From NCBI GenBank assembly GCA_963833885.1, contig CAWHZU010000033.1, forward strand, positions 186,001-250,000: 64,000 bases of DNA, written 5' to 3'. The position numbers were made by a program, and so were the translations under genes. Shown piece by piece: positions 9,038-18,144 of the stretch. Source of the DNA: JASHPR01 sp963833885. GTDB taxonomy: Bacteria > Actinomycetota > Actinomycetes > Streptosporangiales > Streptosporangiaceae. Within the stretch, counting starts at the first letter, position 1. Every line of letters begins with the position of its first letter. The notes below the pieces were generated by a model, which worked only from the letters and a program-made list of their open reading frames with translations, did not search any database and was not told the DNA's origin.

Positions 9038-9775
9038 TCAGGTGCGCGGGCCGGGGCCGACGAGGCCGGTTTCGTAGGCCAGGACCACGGCCTGGACGCG
9101 GTCGCGGAGCTGGAGCTTGGCGAGGATGCGGGCGACGTGCGTCTTGACCGTGGCCTCGCTGAGGGTCAGCTGCGCGGCAAGCTCGGCGTTGCTCATGCCG
9201 CGGGCCAGCAGCCGGAGCACCTCGAGCTCCCGCGGGGTAAGCCCGGACAGGTCACGGTGCACGGCCACATGGTCCGAGCCCGCGAACCGTTCCACGAGCC
9301 TGCGGGTGATCGACGGCGCCAGCAGGGCGTCGCCGGACCGGACCGTGCGCACCGCGGCGACGAGCTGCTCGGGGGTGACGTCCTTGAGCAGGAAGCCGCT
9401 GGCACCGGCGTTGAGCGCGGCGTAGACGTACTGGTCGAAGTCGAACGTGGTGAGGATGATGATCCGGCTGTCCCGGCCGGGCCGGGCGGCGAGGATCTGC
9501 CGGGTGGCCTCGAGGCCGTCCATCTCGGGCATCCGGATGTCCATCAGCACCACGTCGGGCCGGTGCTTGAGCACGGCGGCCACGGCCTCCTGGCCGTCTG
9601 CGGCCTCGGCCACCACCGGGATGCCTGCCGCGCCCAGGATCATCCGGAAGCCGCTGCGAACCAGCGTCTGGTCGTCCGCGATCACCACCCGCGGCGGGGC
9701 CGGTTCGCCGGCCAGCCCGGCGGCGTCGGTGACCCGGCCGGTGGGGCCGGTGACCGGGCCGGTGGGGCCGGTCAC
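9038..9775 (-). CDS. NarL/FixJ family response regulator
   Basis: A receiver domain (VVIADDQTLVRSGFRMIL; phospho-acceptor Asp in DVVLMDIRMPEMDG; conserved Lys in FLLKDVTPEQL) followed by a LuxR-type HTH (LTPRELEVLRLLARGMSNAE and VKTHVARILAKL). The start is taken as GTG 9775, which overlaps the kinase stop codon in a GTGA junction. This leaves a ~35-residue leader containing the repeat VTGPTGPVTGPTG before the receiver; a start just before VVIADD is the alternative. It pairs with the kinase immediately upstream and probably controls the divergent ABC exporter at 11327-14502. Confidence 0.88.
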   Translation of the reverse strand: MTGPTGPVTGPTGRVTDAAGLAGEPAPPRVVIADDQTLVRSGFRMILGAAGIPVVAEAADGQEAVAAVLKHRPDVVLMDIRMPEMDGLEATRQILAARPGRDSRIIILTTFDFDQYVYAALNAGASGFLLKDVTPEQLVAAVRTVRSGDALLAPSITRRLVERFAGSDHVAVHRDLSGLTPRELEVLRLLARGMSNAELAAQLTLSEATVKTHVARILAKLQLRDRVQAVVLAYETGLVGPGPRT

Positions 9776-11165
9776 GGGACCGGTGGCACGGTCGGCACCA
9801 GGTCCGCCGGGATGCGGGCCCGGACCAGCCAGCCGCCGTCCGGCCGCGGCCCCGCCTCCAGTTCGCCGCCGTACACCGCCATCCGCTCGCGCAGGCCGAG
9901 CAGGCCGCGCCCGGCGCCGGGGATCGCGGGCGCGGCGCCCCCGGCGGCTCCGGCCGGCCGTCCGGCGTCGGCCACCGCCACGACCAGGTCGCCGTCGCGG
10001 TAGTCGACGCTGACGCTCGTGTGCGGCTTGCCCGCGTGCTTGATCACGTTGGTCAGCGCCTCCTGGATTACCCGGAACGCCGCCAGATCCAGGCCTGGCG
10101 GCAGGCCCCGCGGCAGATCGCCGATGTGCAGATCGACCGGCAGCCCGGCGGCGGTCACCCCGTCGATGAGCGACCGGAGCTGCCCGAGGCCCGGCTGCGG
10201 TCGCAGGTCCTGGCCGGCCTGCCGCAGTCTCCCGCTGTGCCCTGGTCCGCCGCGTCGGCCGGGCCGAGCAGGCCAAGCAGGTGGCGCAGCTCGGTCATGG
10301 CGGCCCGCCCGCTGGCCTCCACCGCCAGCATCGCCGACGTGGCCTGGTCCGGGGCCGCGGCGAGCACCTGCCGGGCCGCTCCGGCCTGCACGATCATCAC
10401 GCTGACGTTGTGCGTCACGACGTCGTGCAGTTCGCTTGCGATGCGCGCCCGCTCCAGGTCGAGCGCGCGTAGCGTGGCTGCCTCGTGCTCCGCCTGCAGC
10501 CGGTCCAGCCGCGCCTGCGAGTCACCGGCCTGGCGCCGCCAGACATGCATCGCGTTGCCGGCCACCAGGATCGGCCCGAGCAGCAGCAGCGTCGCGCTGC
10601 TGTCCCGCAGTTGCGGCATCGTGCCATGCAGCGTGCCGGTCACCAGCAGACCGGCCGCTGGCATGCAGAGCATCGCCGCGCCGTAGAACCGGCTGTACGC
10701 GAGGGCGGAATAGGCGGCCACGACCACCACGATCACGGTGACCACCGTTTCCCGGTAACCGGGCGTGGCCACGGCGATGCCCAGGATCAGCCAGAACGCG
10801 GTCAGCGGCCAGAGCCGCCGCAGCGCGAGCGGAGCCGCGCTGACGGCTGCCAGCGGCAGCTGCCGCCAGTCGGCCAGATTCGGGCTCGTGGCTCCGTGCA
10901 GGGCGGCGCGGGCCGGGCCGAGCTGCAAGACGGCCGGCTGGAGCGTGCTGGTTCTGGGCAGCAGGACCAGCATCGCCAGGGCGGCTGCCGCGGCCAGCGC
11001 GACGTCTACGCCGATCGCTCGTGCCGTCGGCCTGGTGCGTGACTCCACCGAGCCGACGAACGCCAACGTACTGCGCAGCACGCGCCGTGCCCGATCCAGC
11101 CGCTGAGCCAGCTGCCCGGCCGGGCTTGACGCCTGCCACGGGCGCGGCATGCTGATGCCGTTCAT
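9772..11165 (-). pseudogene. DesK/NarX-type sensor histidine kinase, frameshifted
   Basis: The 5' frame carries several membrane helices (for example VALAAAAALAMLVLLP and VVTVIVVVVAAYSALAY) and a HisKA_3 box ELHDVVTHNVSVMIVQAGAA. It then runs into a stop at 10155. The 3' frame continues the same protein: upstream of its apparent start it encodes LRPQPGLGQLRSLIDGV, followed by the N box FRVIQEALTNVIKHAG and the G box of the HATPase domain, ending at 9772. Adding one base between about 10205 and 10250 restores a single kinase. It may therefore be a real mutation or a sequencing deletion. The start is ATG 11165 by family length; no clear ribosome site is seen. Confidence 0.7.
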
Positions 11166-11326
11166 CTGATCATTGTGTCCCAGCAGCGCCGCGGTGCCGT
11201 CCGCCGTGAGGTGTAGCCGGATACATCGCCCGGAGGATCGGCGGCCAATGATCACACCTGCGGCCGATGCGTTTGCATCCGTCGGCCGACGACCGCCCGG
11301 CGGCCACGGGCCTAGTGTCCAGCGCC

Positions 11327-12031
11327 ATGAACGCGATAATCGGGCTCACCGACGTGACGAAACGGTATTCCGGCGACGGCGCGCCTGCGGTGGACATGGT
11401 GAGTCTGCAGGTCACTGGCGGTGAAGCGGTGGCGGTGATGGGGCCGTCGGGCAGCGGGAAGTCGACGCTGCTGAACCTGATTGCGGGGCTGGACCGGCCC
11501 ACGGCCGGAACGGTGACCGTGGCTGGGCAGCGGGTGGACCGGATGAGCGAGACCGGGCTGGCGCGGTTTCGCCGCGCCGAAGTGGGGATGATCTTCCAGT
11601 TCTTCAACCTGCTCGACGACCTGACCGTCGCCGACAACGTGCTGCTGCCCGCGCAGCTCGCCGGGCTGTCTCGCCGCCGGGCCCGGCAGCGGGCGGGCGA
11701 GCTGCTGGCCTCGCTGCGGATCGAGCAACTCGCCGACGCGTATCCGGAGCGGCTGTCGGGCGGGCAGCGGCAGCGGGTCGCGATCGCCCGCGCCCTGGTG
11801 AACTCCCCGGCGGTGTTGCTGGCCGACGAGCCGACCGGAGCACTGGACACCGCGAGCGGCCAGGAGATCGGTGGCCTGCTGGCCGGGCTGAACGCTTCCG
11901 GCCAGACCCTGGTGCTGGTCACCCACAACCCGGCCCTGGCCGCGGCTTACGCGGGGCGGGTCATCGAGCTCGCCGACGGCCGCATCAGCAGCGACACCGG
12001 CAGCAACACCGGCGCGCAGGTGCGGCGATGA
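11327..12031 (+). CDS. MacB/LolD-like ABC transporter ATP-binding protein
   Basis: A 234-residue ATPase with Walker A GPSGSGKST, the LolD/MacB-type Q-loop VGMIFQFFNLLDDLTV, signature LSGGQRQRVAIARAL, Walker B LLADEPTGALD and H-loop VLVTHN. These features identify the MacB/FtsE branch that powers mechanotransmission rather than classical transport. The start is ATG 11327 (MNAIIGLTDV); an upstream in-frame start at 11267 is rejected because homology begins at 11327. It overlaps the permease by four bases (ATGA) and is divergent from the two-component system. Confidence 0.9.
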   Translation: MNAIIGLTDVTKRYSGDGAPAVDMVSLQVTGGEAVAVMGPSGSGKSTLLNLIAGLDRPTAGTVTVAGQRVDRMSETGLARFRRAEVGMIFQFFNLLDDLTVADNVLLPAQLAGLSRRRARQRAGELLASLRIEQLADAYPERLSGGQRQRVAIARALVNSPAVLLADEPTGALDTASGQEIGGLLAGLNASGQTLVLVTHNPALAAAYAGRVIELADGRISSDTGSNTGAQVRR

Positions 12032-14502
12032 GGCCGGGGCCGGTGCTGCGTGCGATGCGCGGCGGGCTGACCCGGCGCCGGGTACAGGCGGCCGTGATTT
12101 TCGTCGTGCTGCTGGTATCCACCAGCGCTTCCGTGCTCGGCCTTGCCCTGGCCGTTGACTCCAACGCGCCGTTCGACCACGCGTTCGCGGCGCAGCGCGG
12201 CGCCGACGTGGCCGCGACCGTCGACTCGGCGGCGGCCTCGCCGGCCGAGCTGGCGGCGACCAGGCGGCTGCCGCAGGTCACCGCCGCCGCCGGGCCGTTT
12301 CCCGAGGCCACGGCCGGGTTGCAGCTAGCTGGCCAGAGCGGATGCAATCCGGCTCCGGGCACCCCCTGCTCCGGTGCGCAGACCCTGCCGGCGATGACGC
12401 TGGTCGGCCGCGCCTCGGCGGGAGGTCCGGTCGACGACGTCGTCCTGCGTTCTGGCCACTGGGCGCAGCGGCCCGGACAGGTGGTCCTGTCCAGCGCCGA
12501 GGTCTACCCGAACGGCAACCTGCCCCCCGGCACCGGGCTTGGCGCACGGCTCATCGCGACCGGCGTGGCGGGGACGCCCACGCTGACCGTCGTCGGAATC
12601 GCCACCTCGGTGACCGGCTCGGCGGACGGCTGGGTGGTCCCCGGACAGATCGCACCGCTCCGCCCGGCGAAGGCCCCGGCCAGCGCCCAGATGCTGTACC
12701 GGTTCCGCACCGCGGGCTCCGCGGCCGCGATCCGCGCCGACGTGGCCGCCGTTACCGAGGCCCTGCCACGGGGCGCGGTGCCCGCAGCGCAGTCGTACCT
12801 GACGGTCCGGGAACAGGAAGCGTCGGGGATAGCGCCGATCGCGCCGTTCCTGGTCGCGTTCGGCCTCACCGGCCTGGTGATGTCGGCGCTTATCGTGATC
12901 AACGTCGTCGGCGGAGCCGTGGTAGCCGGTTATCGCAGGATCGGCATCCTGAAGAGCATCGGCTTCACCCCGGGCCAGGTCGTGACCGCGTACGCCGCCC
13001 AGGCCCTAGGCCCGGCCGCCGCCGGATGCGCGGCCGGGCTGGTGGCCGGGAACCTGCTGGCGGGGCCGCTGCTCGGCAACGCCGCGAACGTGTACGGGGT
13101 GGGATCCCTGGGCGTGCCCGGGTGGGTGAACGCGGCGGTGGCGGTGGCGATGTGCTGCCTCGTCGGGTTCGCCGCGATGGTGCCCGCGCTGCGCGCGGGC
13201 CGCCTCAGCGCGACGGCGGCGATCGCCGCCGGGCGCGCCCCGCGCTCAGGCCGCGGCTACGCCGCGCACCGCCTCTTCGGCAGGATGCGGCTGCCAAGGC
13301 CGATGACGATCGGGCTGGCCGCGCCGCTCGCCCGGCCCTCGCGCACAGCGTTCATGCTGGTCGTCGTGCTGCTCGGGGCGACCGCAGTCATCCTCACCGT
13401 TGGTCTCGGCGGAACGCTGACCCGGGTCGTGTACGGGCTGTCGCTCGCCAGGACCGAGCAGGTCCGCGTCGGGTACATCGGCGGCTCGGGGTCCGGGCCG
13501 GCTGGTCCCGGGGCTGGCCCGGGCGCGGGCATTACGCCGATACCGGGAGCCGGCGGCCAGCCGATGGGCATTCTGCAGCCCATGGATGCCGCCACGCGGC
13601 GGGTCGTGGCCGTGGCGCTGCGGGCGCAGCCTGGCACCCTGCACTACGTGGCCGAGGCGGACGAGCAGGCGACCGTGTACGGCGTGGCCGGGCAGATCCC
13701 GGTGACCGGGTACCTGGGCAGTGCGGGCTGGACCGGATACGGCATGGTCAGCGGGCGCTGGTACAGCGGGCCGGGCCAGGTGGACGTGCCGGCCTACTTC
13801 CTGGCGGTGACCGGCAGGACGATCGGGGACACGGTCACGATGACCTTCGCCGGCAGGCGGATCCCGGTACGGATCGTGGGGGAGATCTTCGGCAACCAGA
13901 ACAACGGGCTGGCGATGGTCACCGACTGGCAGACCCTGGCCAGCGCCGACCCCGGCCTCGAGGCGGGCGGGTACGACGTCGGCGTGCGCCCGGGCACGTC
14001 GCCGTCCGATTACGCGCTGCGGATCCAGGCCGCGCTCGGCCGGGGATACGTGGCGGGCGTGAACAGCAACAACAAGGGCCTGCCGCTGGTGCTCGGCCTG
14101 ATCGGCAGCCTCGCGCTGCTGCTGGCGGGCGCGGCCGGGCTCGGCGTGCTCAGCACGGTGGTGCTGCAGACCAGGGAGCGCGCGTACCAGATGGGCGTGT
14201 TCCGCGCGGTCGGGATGACGCCGCGGCAGACCATCGCGATGGTGGTCTGCTCGGTCGCCGGGATCGGCCTGGTGGCTGGCGTGGCCGCGATCCCGGCCGG
14301 GATCGCGCTGCTGCGGTCCCTGGCGCCGGTCATGGGGGCCGCCGCCGGGACCGGCATGCCACCCAGCTACCTGGATGTCTACAGCGCCGCGGAGCTCGCC
14401 GGGCTGGCGCTGGCCGGGGTGGTGATCGCCGTCGCCGGGGCGCTGCTGCCGGCCACGTGGGCCGCCAGGAACACCACCTCGTCGGTGCTCCGCGCCGAGT
14501 AA
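12028..14502 (+). CDS. MacB/FtsX-like ABC transporter permease
   Basis: An 824-residue membrane protein with duplicated FtsX domains. A first helix near the N terminus (VQAAVIFVVLLVSTSASVLG) is followed by a large extracellular MacB periplasmic-core-like region, a three-helix FtsX block around residues 270-390, a second N-terminal helix and periplasmic domain, and a final FtsX block with LQTRERAYQMGVFRAVGMT. The repeat of IGILKSIGFTPGQV and MGVFRAVGMTPRQT is the usual FtsX signature in both halves. Together with the ATPase it probably expels a peptide or lipid, or releases lipoproteins, under control of the neighbouring two-component system. Confidence 0.88.
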   Translation: MRPGPVLRAMRGGLTRRRVQAAVIFVVLLVSTSASVLGLALAVDSNAPFDHAFAAQRGADVAATVDSAAASPAELAATRRLPQVTAAAGPFPEATAGLQLAGQSGCNPAPGTPCSGAQTLPAMTLVGRASAGGPVDDVVLRSGHWAQRPGQVVLSSAEVYPNGNLPPGTGLGARLIATGVAGTPTLTVVGIATSVTGSADGWVVPGQIAPLRPAKAPASAQMLYRFRTAGSAAAIRADVAAVTEALPRGAVPAAQSYLTVREQEASGIAPIAPFLVAFGLTGLVMSALIVINVVGGAVVAGYRRIGILKSIGFTPGQVVTAYAAQALGPAAAGCAAGLVAGNLLAGPLLGNAANVYGVGSLGVPGWVNAAVAVAMCCLVGFAAMVPALRAGRLSATAAIAAGRAPRSGRGYAAHRLFGRMRLPRPMTIGLAAPLARPSRTAFMLVVVLLGATAVILTVGLGGTLTRVVYGLSLARTEQVRVGYIGGSGSGPAGPGAGPGAGITPIPGAGGQPMGILQPMDAATRRVVAVALRAQPGTLHYVAEADEQATVYGVAGQIPVTGYLGSAGWTGYGMVSGRWYSGPGQVDVPAYFLAVTGRTIGDTVTMTFAGRRIPVRIVGEIFGNQNNGLAMVTDWQTLASADPGLEAGGYDVGVRPGTSPSDYALRIQAALGRGYVAGVNSNNKGLPLVLGLIGSLALLLAGAAGLGVLSTVVLQTRERAYQMGVFRAVGMTPRQTIAMVVCSVAGIGLVAGVAAIPAGIALLRSLAPVMGAAAGTGMPPSYLDVYSAAELAGLALAGVVIAVAGALLPATWAARNTTSSVLRAE

Positions 14503-14517
14503 GGCACGAGTTGCTTG

Positions 14518-14549
14518 CGCCCCGCCTTTCGGCGGATAAATCCGGGGCG
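14518..14549. terminator. Bidirectional hairpin between convergent genes
   Basis: CGCCCCG (14518-14524) can pair with CGGGGCG (14543-14549), and inside it CCGCC-TTTC-GGCGG (14522-14535) forms an alternative tight hairpin. It lies in the 51-bp gap between the convergent permease and acyl-CoA ligase genes, so it may end both transcripts. Confidence 0.45.
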
Positions 14550-14553
14550 GTGG

Positions 14554-16125
14554 CTACTGGCGGGCCAGGTTGGGGGCGCCGTCGCGGAGGACGAACTTCT
14601 GGATCTTGCCGGTCGCCGTCTTCGGGAGCTCGGTCACGAACGTCACGCCGTGCGGCGCCTTGAAATGGGCCAGCCGGTCCCTGGTGAACGCGATCAGCTC
14701 CGCGTCGGTCGCGCTGGCTCCCTCGCGCAGCACCACGAACGCGTACGGCGCCTCGCCCCATTTCTCGTGCGGCAGGCCGACGATCGCGGCCTCCTGCACC
14801 GCCGGGTGGCGCAGCAGCGTCCCCTCGACCTCGACCGAGGAGATGTTCTCGCCACCGCTGATGATCACGTCCTTGATCCGGTCGCGGATCTCGGCGTAGC
14901 CGTCGGGATGCACGACGGCCGCGTCACCGGTGTGGAACCAGCCGTCGCCCATCGCCCGCTTGGTCGCCTCCGGGTCGTTGTAGTAGCCGTCCATCACCAC
15001 GTTCCCGCGGACGACGATCTCGCCGAGATCCTGCCCGTCGGCCGTCACCTCGCGGCCGTCCGGGTCGACCACCCGCAGCTCGCCGGAGGTGATCAGCTCG
15101 ACGCCCTGGCGTGCCTTCATTACCGCCCGGTCGCCGGGGGACAGGTCCTCGTGCTCCGGCAGCGGAGCGCACACCAGGATGAACGGCGCGGTCTCGGTGA
15201 GGCCGTAGACGTGCGTCACCTCCCAGCCGAACTCCCCTTCCAGCCGCTCGATCGTGGCCGCGGCCGGGGGAGCCCCCGCGGTGACCACGTGCACGCCCGG
15301 CCGGACCTCGCCGCGCGTCTCTGCCGGGGCGTTCGCCAGCGAGATCAGCACCGTCGGCGCCGCCGACAGCCACGTCACGTTCTCGTCCCTGATCAGCCGG
15401 AACACCTCAGCGGGCTCGACCTTGGGCAGGCAGATGTGGGTCGCGCCGGCCGCGGTGACCGTCCACGTGTAGGTCCAGCCGTTCGCGTGGAACATCGGCA
15501 GCGTCCACAGGTAGTGCTCGCCGACCGCGATCGGCAGGTGCAGCAGCGTGCCGATCGTGTTCATGGCGGCGTTCCGGTGAGTGATCATGACGCCCTTGGG
15601 GCGCGCCGTGGTGCCGCTGGTGTAGTTGATCGTGAGCAGGTCACGCTCGCCGATCTCCGGCCGGGAGAACTCGGGGCTGGCCGCGGCGATCGCGGCCTCG
15701 TAGTCGAGCCAGCCGTCCCGCGCGCCGCGCAGCGCCACGAAGTGCGTGACGTCCGGCATCTGGTCGCGGACGCCGTCAACCGCGTCCAGGTAGTCCTGGT
15801 CCACGCAGACCACGCTGGCGCCGGAGTGGTTGACAATGTAGACGAAGTCGTCCGCTGTCAGCCGGTAGTTGACCGGCACGAGCACCGCCCCGATCTGCGG
15901 GACCGCGTAGAAGGCCTCAAGCTGCGCGTGGGTGTTCGGCGCGATCGTCGCCACCCGGTCGCCCTGCCTGACGCCGAGCCCCTGCAGCGCCGACGACCAC
16001 CGGTCGCAACGGTCGAAGAACTGCTCGTAGGTCAGCCGCAGGTCTCCGTCGACCACCCCTTCCCTGGCGCCGTGCAGGCGGCGGGTGCGGCGGGCGAAGT
16101 CGACAGGCGTCAGGGCTGTTTCCAC
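14554..16125 (-). CDS. Acyl-CoA synthetase (AMP-forming, long/medium-chain type)
   Basis: A 523-residue ANL-superfamily enzyme that activates a carboxylic acid to acyl-AMP and then acyl-CoA. The P-loop-like motif NYTSGTTARPKGVMITHRN, the motif HVYGLTETAPF, the hinge region GWFHTGDAAVVHPDGY and the C-terminal lysine in PKTATGKIQKF are all present. The sequence LPMFHANGWTYTW is typical of the fadD-like and AlkK-type group, so a medium-chain fatty acid is the likely substrate. The upstream gap (16126-16250) is shared with a divergent methyltransferase gene. Confidence 0.9.
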   Translation of the reverse strand: METALTPVDFARRTRRLHGAREGVVDGDLRLTYEQFFDRCDRWSSALQGLGVRQGDRVATIAPNTHAQLEAFYAVPQIGAVLVPVNYRLTADDFVYIVNHSGASVVCVDQDYLDAVDGVRDQMPDVTHFVALRGARDGWLDYEAAIAAASPEFSRPEIGERDLLTINYTSGTTARPKGVMITHRNAAMNTIGTLLHLPIAVGEHYLWTLPMFHANGWTYTWTVTAAGATHICLPKVEPAEVFRLIRDENVTWLSAAPTVLISLANAPAETRGEVRPGVHVVTAGAPPAAATIERLEGEFGWEVTHVYGLTETAPFILVCAPLPEHEDLSPGDRAVMKARQGVELITSGELRVVDPDGREVTADGQDLGEIVVRGNVVMDGYYNDPEATKRAMGDGWFHTGDAAVVHPDGYAEIRDRIKDVIISGGENISSVEVEGTLLRHPAVQEAAIVGLPHEKWGEAPYAFVVLREGASATDAELIAFTRDRLAHFKAPHGVTFVTELPKTATGKIQKFVLRDGAPNLARQ

Positions 16126-16250
16126 GGGATACCTCCACTGGCTTCGCGGAGTGAGCGGGCTGTCCCGCCCGGCCGAACGCTATTCCGTTCCCGATGTTTT
16201 CACGAATGCCCGGCTCGTGACCTGCCCGGGTCTGCGGCAGGATGCTGTGC

Positions 16251-16886
16251 ATGAGGGACTGGGCTGCCTGGCACGAGGCCTACGACGACCCGTCTTCGTT
16301 CCTGAACGTGCGGCTGCGCAAGGTCCGGCAGCGTCTGTCCGAGGCCATCGGTGCGGCGCCCGCCGGGCCTGTTCGCCTGGTCAGCCTCTGCGCAGGCCAG
16401 GGCCGTGACGTCATTGGCGTGCTGCCGGGCCACCCGCGGCGCGACGACGTCCACGCCGTCCTGGTGGAGTCCGACCCGCGCAACGCCGAGGCGGCTCACC
16501 GCGCTGCCGCGCAGGCCGGGCTACGCCAGGTCGAGGTGCGCGAGGCCGACGCCGCCGCTGTGGCCGGATTCGCCGATGCGCTGCCGGCCGACGTGCTGCT
16601 GCTGTGCGGGATCTTCGGCAACATCAGCGACGAGGACATCAAGTTCACCATCGAGGCAGCGTCGGCGATGTGCCGGCCAGGCGGAACCGTGATCTGGACC
16701 AGGCACCGTCGGCCGCCGGACCTGACGCCGCAGATACACGCCTGGTTCGCGGCGAGCGGGTTCGACGAACTCGCCTTTGAGGCGCTGGACACCGAGGACA
16801 GGCTGATGAGCGTGGGAGCGAACCGCCTGCGCCGCGCCGCAACCGCCGAGCTGCCCGACCGACCGCTGTTCACCTTCCGCCGGTAG
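16251..16886 (+). CDS. SAM-dependent methyltransferase-like protein
   Basis: About 211 residues with a class I methyltransferase fold. Motif I is RLVSLCAGQGRDVIGVL, followed by an acidic strand end in VLVESDPRN and motif IV-like VLLLCGIFGNIS. The group resembles putative actinobacterial methyltransferases of unknown substrate. The start is ATG 16251 because AGGA (16239-16242) lies 8 nt upstream; the ATG at 16242 sits on that site. Its last 17 bases overlap the 3' end of the convergent HxlR gene. Confidence 0.8.
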   Translation: MRDWAAWHEAYDDPSSFLNVRLRKVRQRLSEAIGAAPAGPVRLVSLCAGQGRDVIGVLPGHPRRDDVHAVLVESDPRNAEAAHRAAAQAGLRQVEVREADAAAVAGFADALPADVLLLCGIFGNISDEDIKFTIEAASAMCRPGGTVIWTRHRRPPDLTPQIHAWFAASGFDELAFEALDTEDRLMSVGANRLRRAATAELPDRPLFTFRR

Positions 16887-17553
16887 CCGCGCCCACCTGT
16901 CCGTTCCCTGGTTGTGGTGAGCGGGTCAGCGACTCCAGCAGGCTGGTGAGGCCGCCGATGGCCTTCGGGTCGCCGTCGAAGCGCAGGTCGCCGGACTCGG
17001 CGGTGCTCGGGATGGGGCGGACGCCGAGTGTCACGGCGTGGAAGGTGTCAGCGTCGGTGGACAGCGTGGCTTCGGGGTGTTCGGCGGTCCCGCGCCGCAC
17101 CCGGACGGAGCCGGAGGTGCCGTCCACCGTGAAGACATCGGCGCCGACCCGCAGCTCGTACCGGCCGTTCACGGCCATCGGGTCGGCAGCCGCCTGCAGC
17201 GCGATCAGCAGGGAGTCCAGGCTCCACCCCGCGTCCTCGGGCAGCGGGGCCTGGGTTCCCCACTGGCCGAGATGCACGATGACGGGCTCGAGCTCGTGCC
17301 CCCAGCCGGTCAGTTCGTAGACGCCAACCCGGGCGGGAGGGCCTAGGTCGCGGTGGCGGATGACGCCGCTGCCGATCAGCTCGCGCAGCCGCTGGCTGAT
17401 CACGTTCGGGCTGGCCCCGGGCAGCCCGGCCAGCAGATCGTTGAAGCGCTTGGGACCCAGCAGAAGCTCGCGAACGATCAGCAGCGCCCACCGCTCGCCG
17501 ATGACGTCGAGGCTGCGGGCCACCCCGCACTGGTCGCCATAACTCCGATTCAC
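16870..17553 (-). CDS. HxlR family transcriptional regulator with SCP2-like C-terminus
   Basis: A 227-residue protein. The N-terminal HxlR winged helix has CGVARSLDVIGERWALLIVR and the segment RFNDLLAGLPGASPNVISQR. The C-terminal ~100 residues (YELRVGADVFTVDGTSGSV) look like an SCP2/sterol-carrier fold, a common partner in this subfamily. The start is GTG 17553, which lies 6 nt past a -10 element, so the message is probably leaderless. It is divergent from the DUF1801 gene and a palindrome lies between them. Regulation of the neighbour and of itself is inferred. Confidence 0.85.
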   Translation of the reverse strand: MNRSYGDQCGVARSLDVIGERWALLIVRELLLGPKRFNDLLAGLPGASPNVISQRLRELIGSGVIRHRDLGPPARVGVYELTGWGHELEPVIVHLGQWGTQAPLPEDAGWSLDSLLIALQAAADPMAVNGRYELRVGADVFTVDGTSGSVRVRRGTAEHPEATLSTDADTFHAVTLGVRPIPSTAESGDLRFDGDPKAIGGLTSLLESLTRSPQPGNGQVGAATGGR

Positions 17554-17559
17554 GCTCCT

Positions 17560-17610
17560 AGCATAGCATCGTCAAGTTGACATTCCAAAGCTAAACTCCT
17601 AACTTAGGAG
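17560..17610. promoter_or_regulatory. Overlapping divergent promoters with palindromic operator
   Basis: Plus strand: -35 TTGACA (17577-17582), 17-bp spacer, -10 TAACTT (17600-17605). Minus strand: -35 TTGGAA (17583-17588), 17-bp spacer, -10 TATGCT (17560-17565), placing the HxlR transcript start on its GTG. The perfect palindrome CTCCTAA-C-TTAGGAG (17596-17610) covers the plus-strand -10, and GTCAAGTTGAC (17571-17581) covers the -35 region. These are good candidates for HxlR binding. Confidence 0.65.
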
Positions 17611-17635
17611 CATCGCTTCTGAAGGAGGAACTGAG

Positions 17636-18100
17636 ATGGACGTGAAGGACAAGCGCAAGCCCACCAAACCCGCGGCCGGCAAGACCTTCGAGGGATTCAC
17701 CGACGAGGAACGAGCCGCGATGAGGGACCGCGCCCAGGAGCTCAAGGCGGCTCCGCGCCGCGGCAAGGCGGACGGGGAAGGCGATGTGCTCGCGAAGATC
17801 GCCGAGATGACGGGGCAGGATCGCGCCCTGGCCGAGCGGGTCCACGCCATCGTCAAGGCCACCGCGCCCGGCCTTTCGCCGAGGACCTGGTACGGGATGC
17901 CCGCGTACGCCAAGGAGGGCAACGTCGTCTGCTTCTTCCAGAGCGCACAGAAGTTCAAGAGCAGGTACGCGATGCTCGGCTTCAGCGACAAGGCGAACCT
18001 CGACGAAGGCGCCATGTGGCCGACCTACTACGCGCTGACGGAGCCGACCGCCGATGTGGAGGCCAGGATCACCGCGCTGATCAAGACCGCGGTGGGCTGA
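17636..18100 (+). CDS. DUF1801 / YdhG-like protein
   Basis: A 154-residue cytosolic protein. The C-terminal ~100 residues (IVKATAPGLSPRTWYGMPAY, then a beta strand VVCFFQSAQKFKSRYAMLGF) match the DUF1801 alpha/beta fold, sometimes called iron-chaperone-like; its biochemical role is not established. The N-terminus is lysine- and arginine-rich. A strong GGAGGA ribosome site precedes ATG 17636. It is the first gene of a probable transcript with the MFS gene 44 bp downstream, under the promoter shared with HxlR. Confidence 0.8.
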   Translation: MDVKDKRKPTKPAAGKTFEGFTDEERAAMRDRAQELKAAPRRGKADGEGDVLAKIAEMTGQDRALAERVHAIVKATAPGLSPRTWYGMPAYAKEGNVVCFFQSAQKFKSRYAMLGFSDKANLDEGAMWPTYYALTEPTADVEARITALIKTAVG

Positions 18101-18144
18101 GCACACCGCCGCCCCGGCAGCCGGACGGCCCGAAGGGAACCCCC

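Noticed and set aside
10155..10158. Split histidine kinase made as two proteins coupled by GTGA
   Set aside because: Conserved residues upstream of the GTG in the downstream frame show that one longer kinase existed, so a frameshift explains it better.
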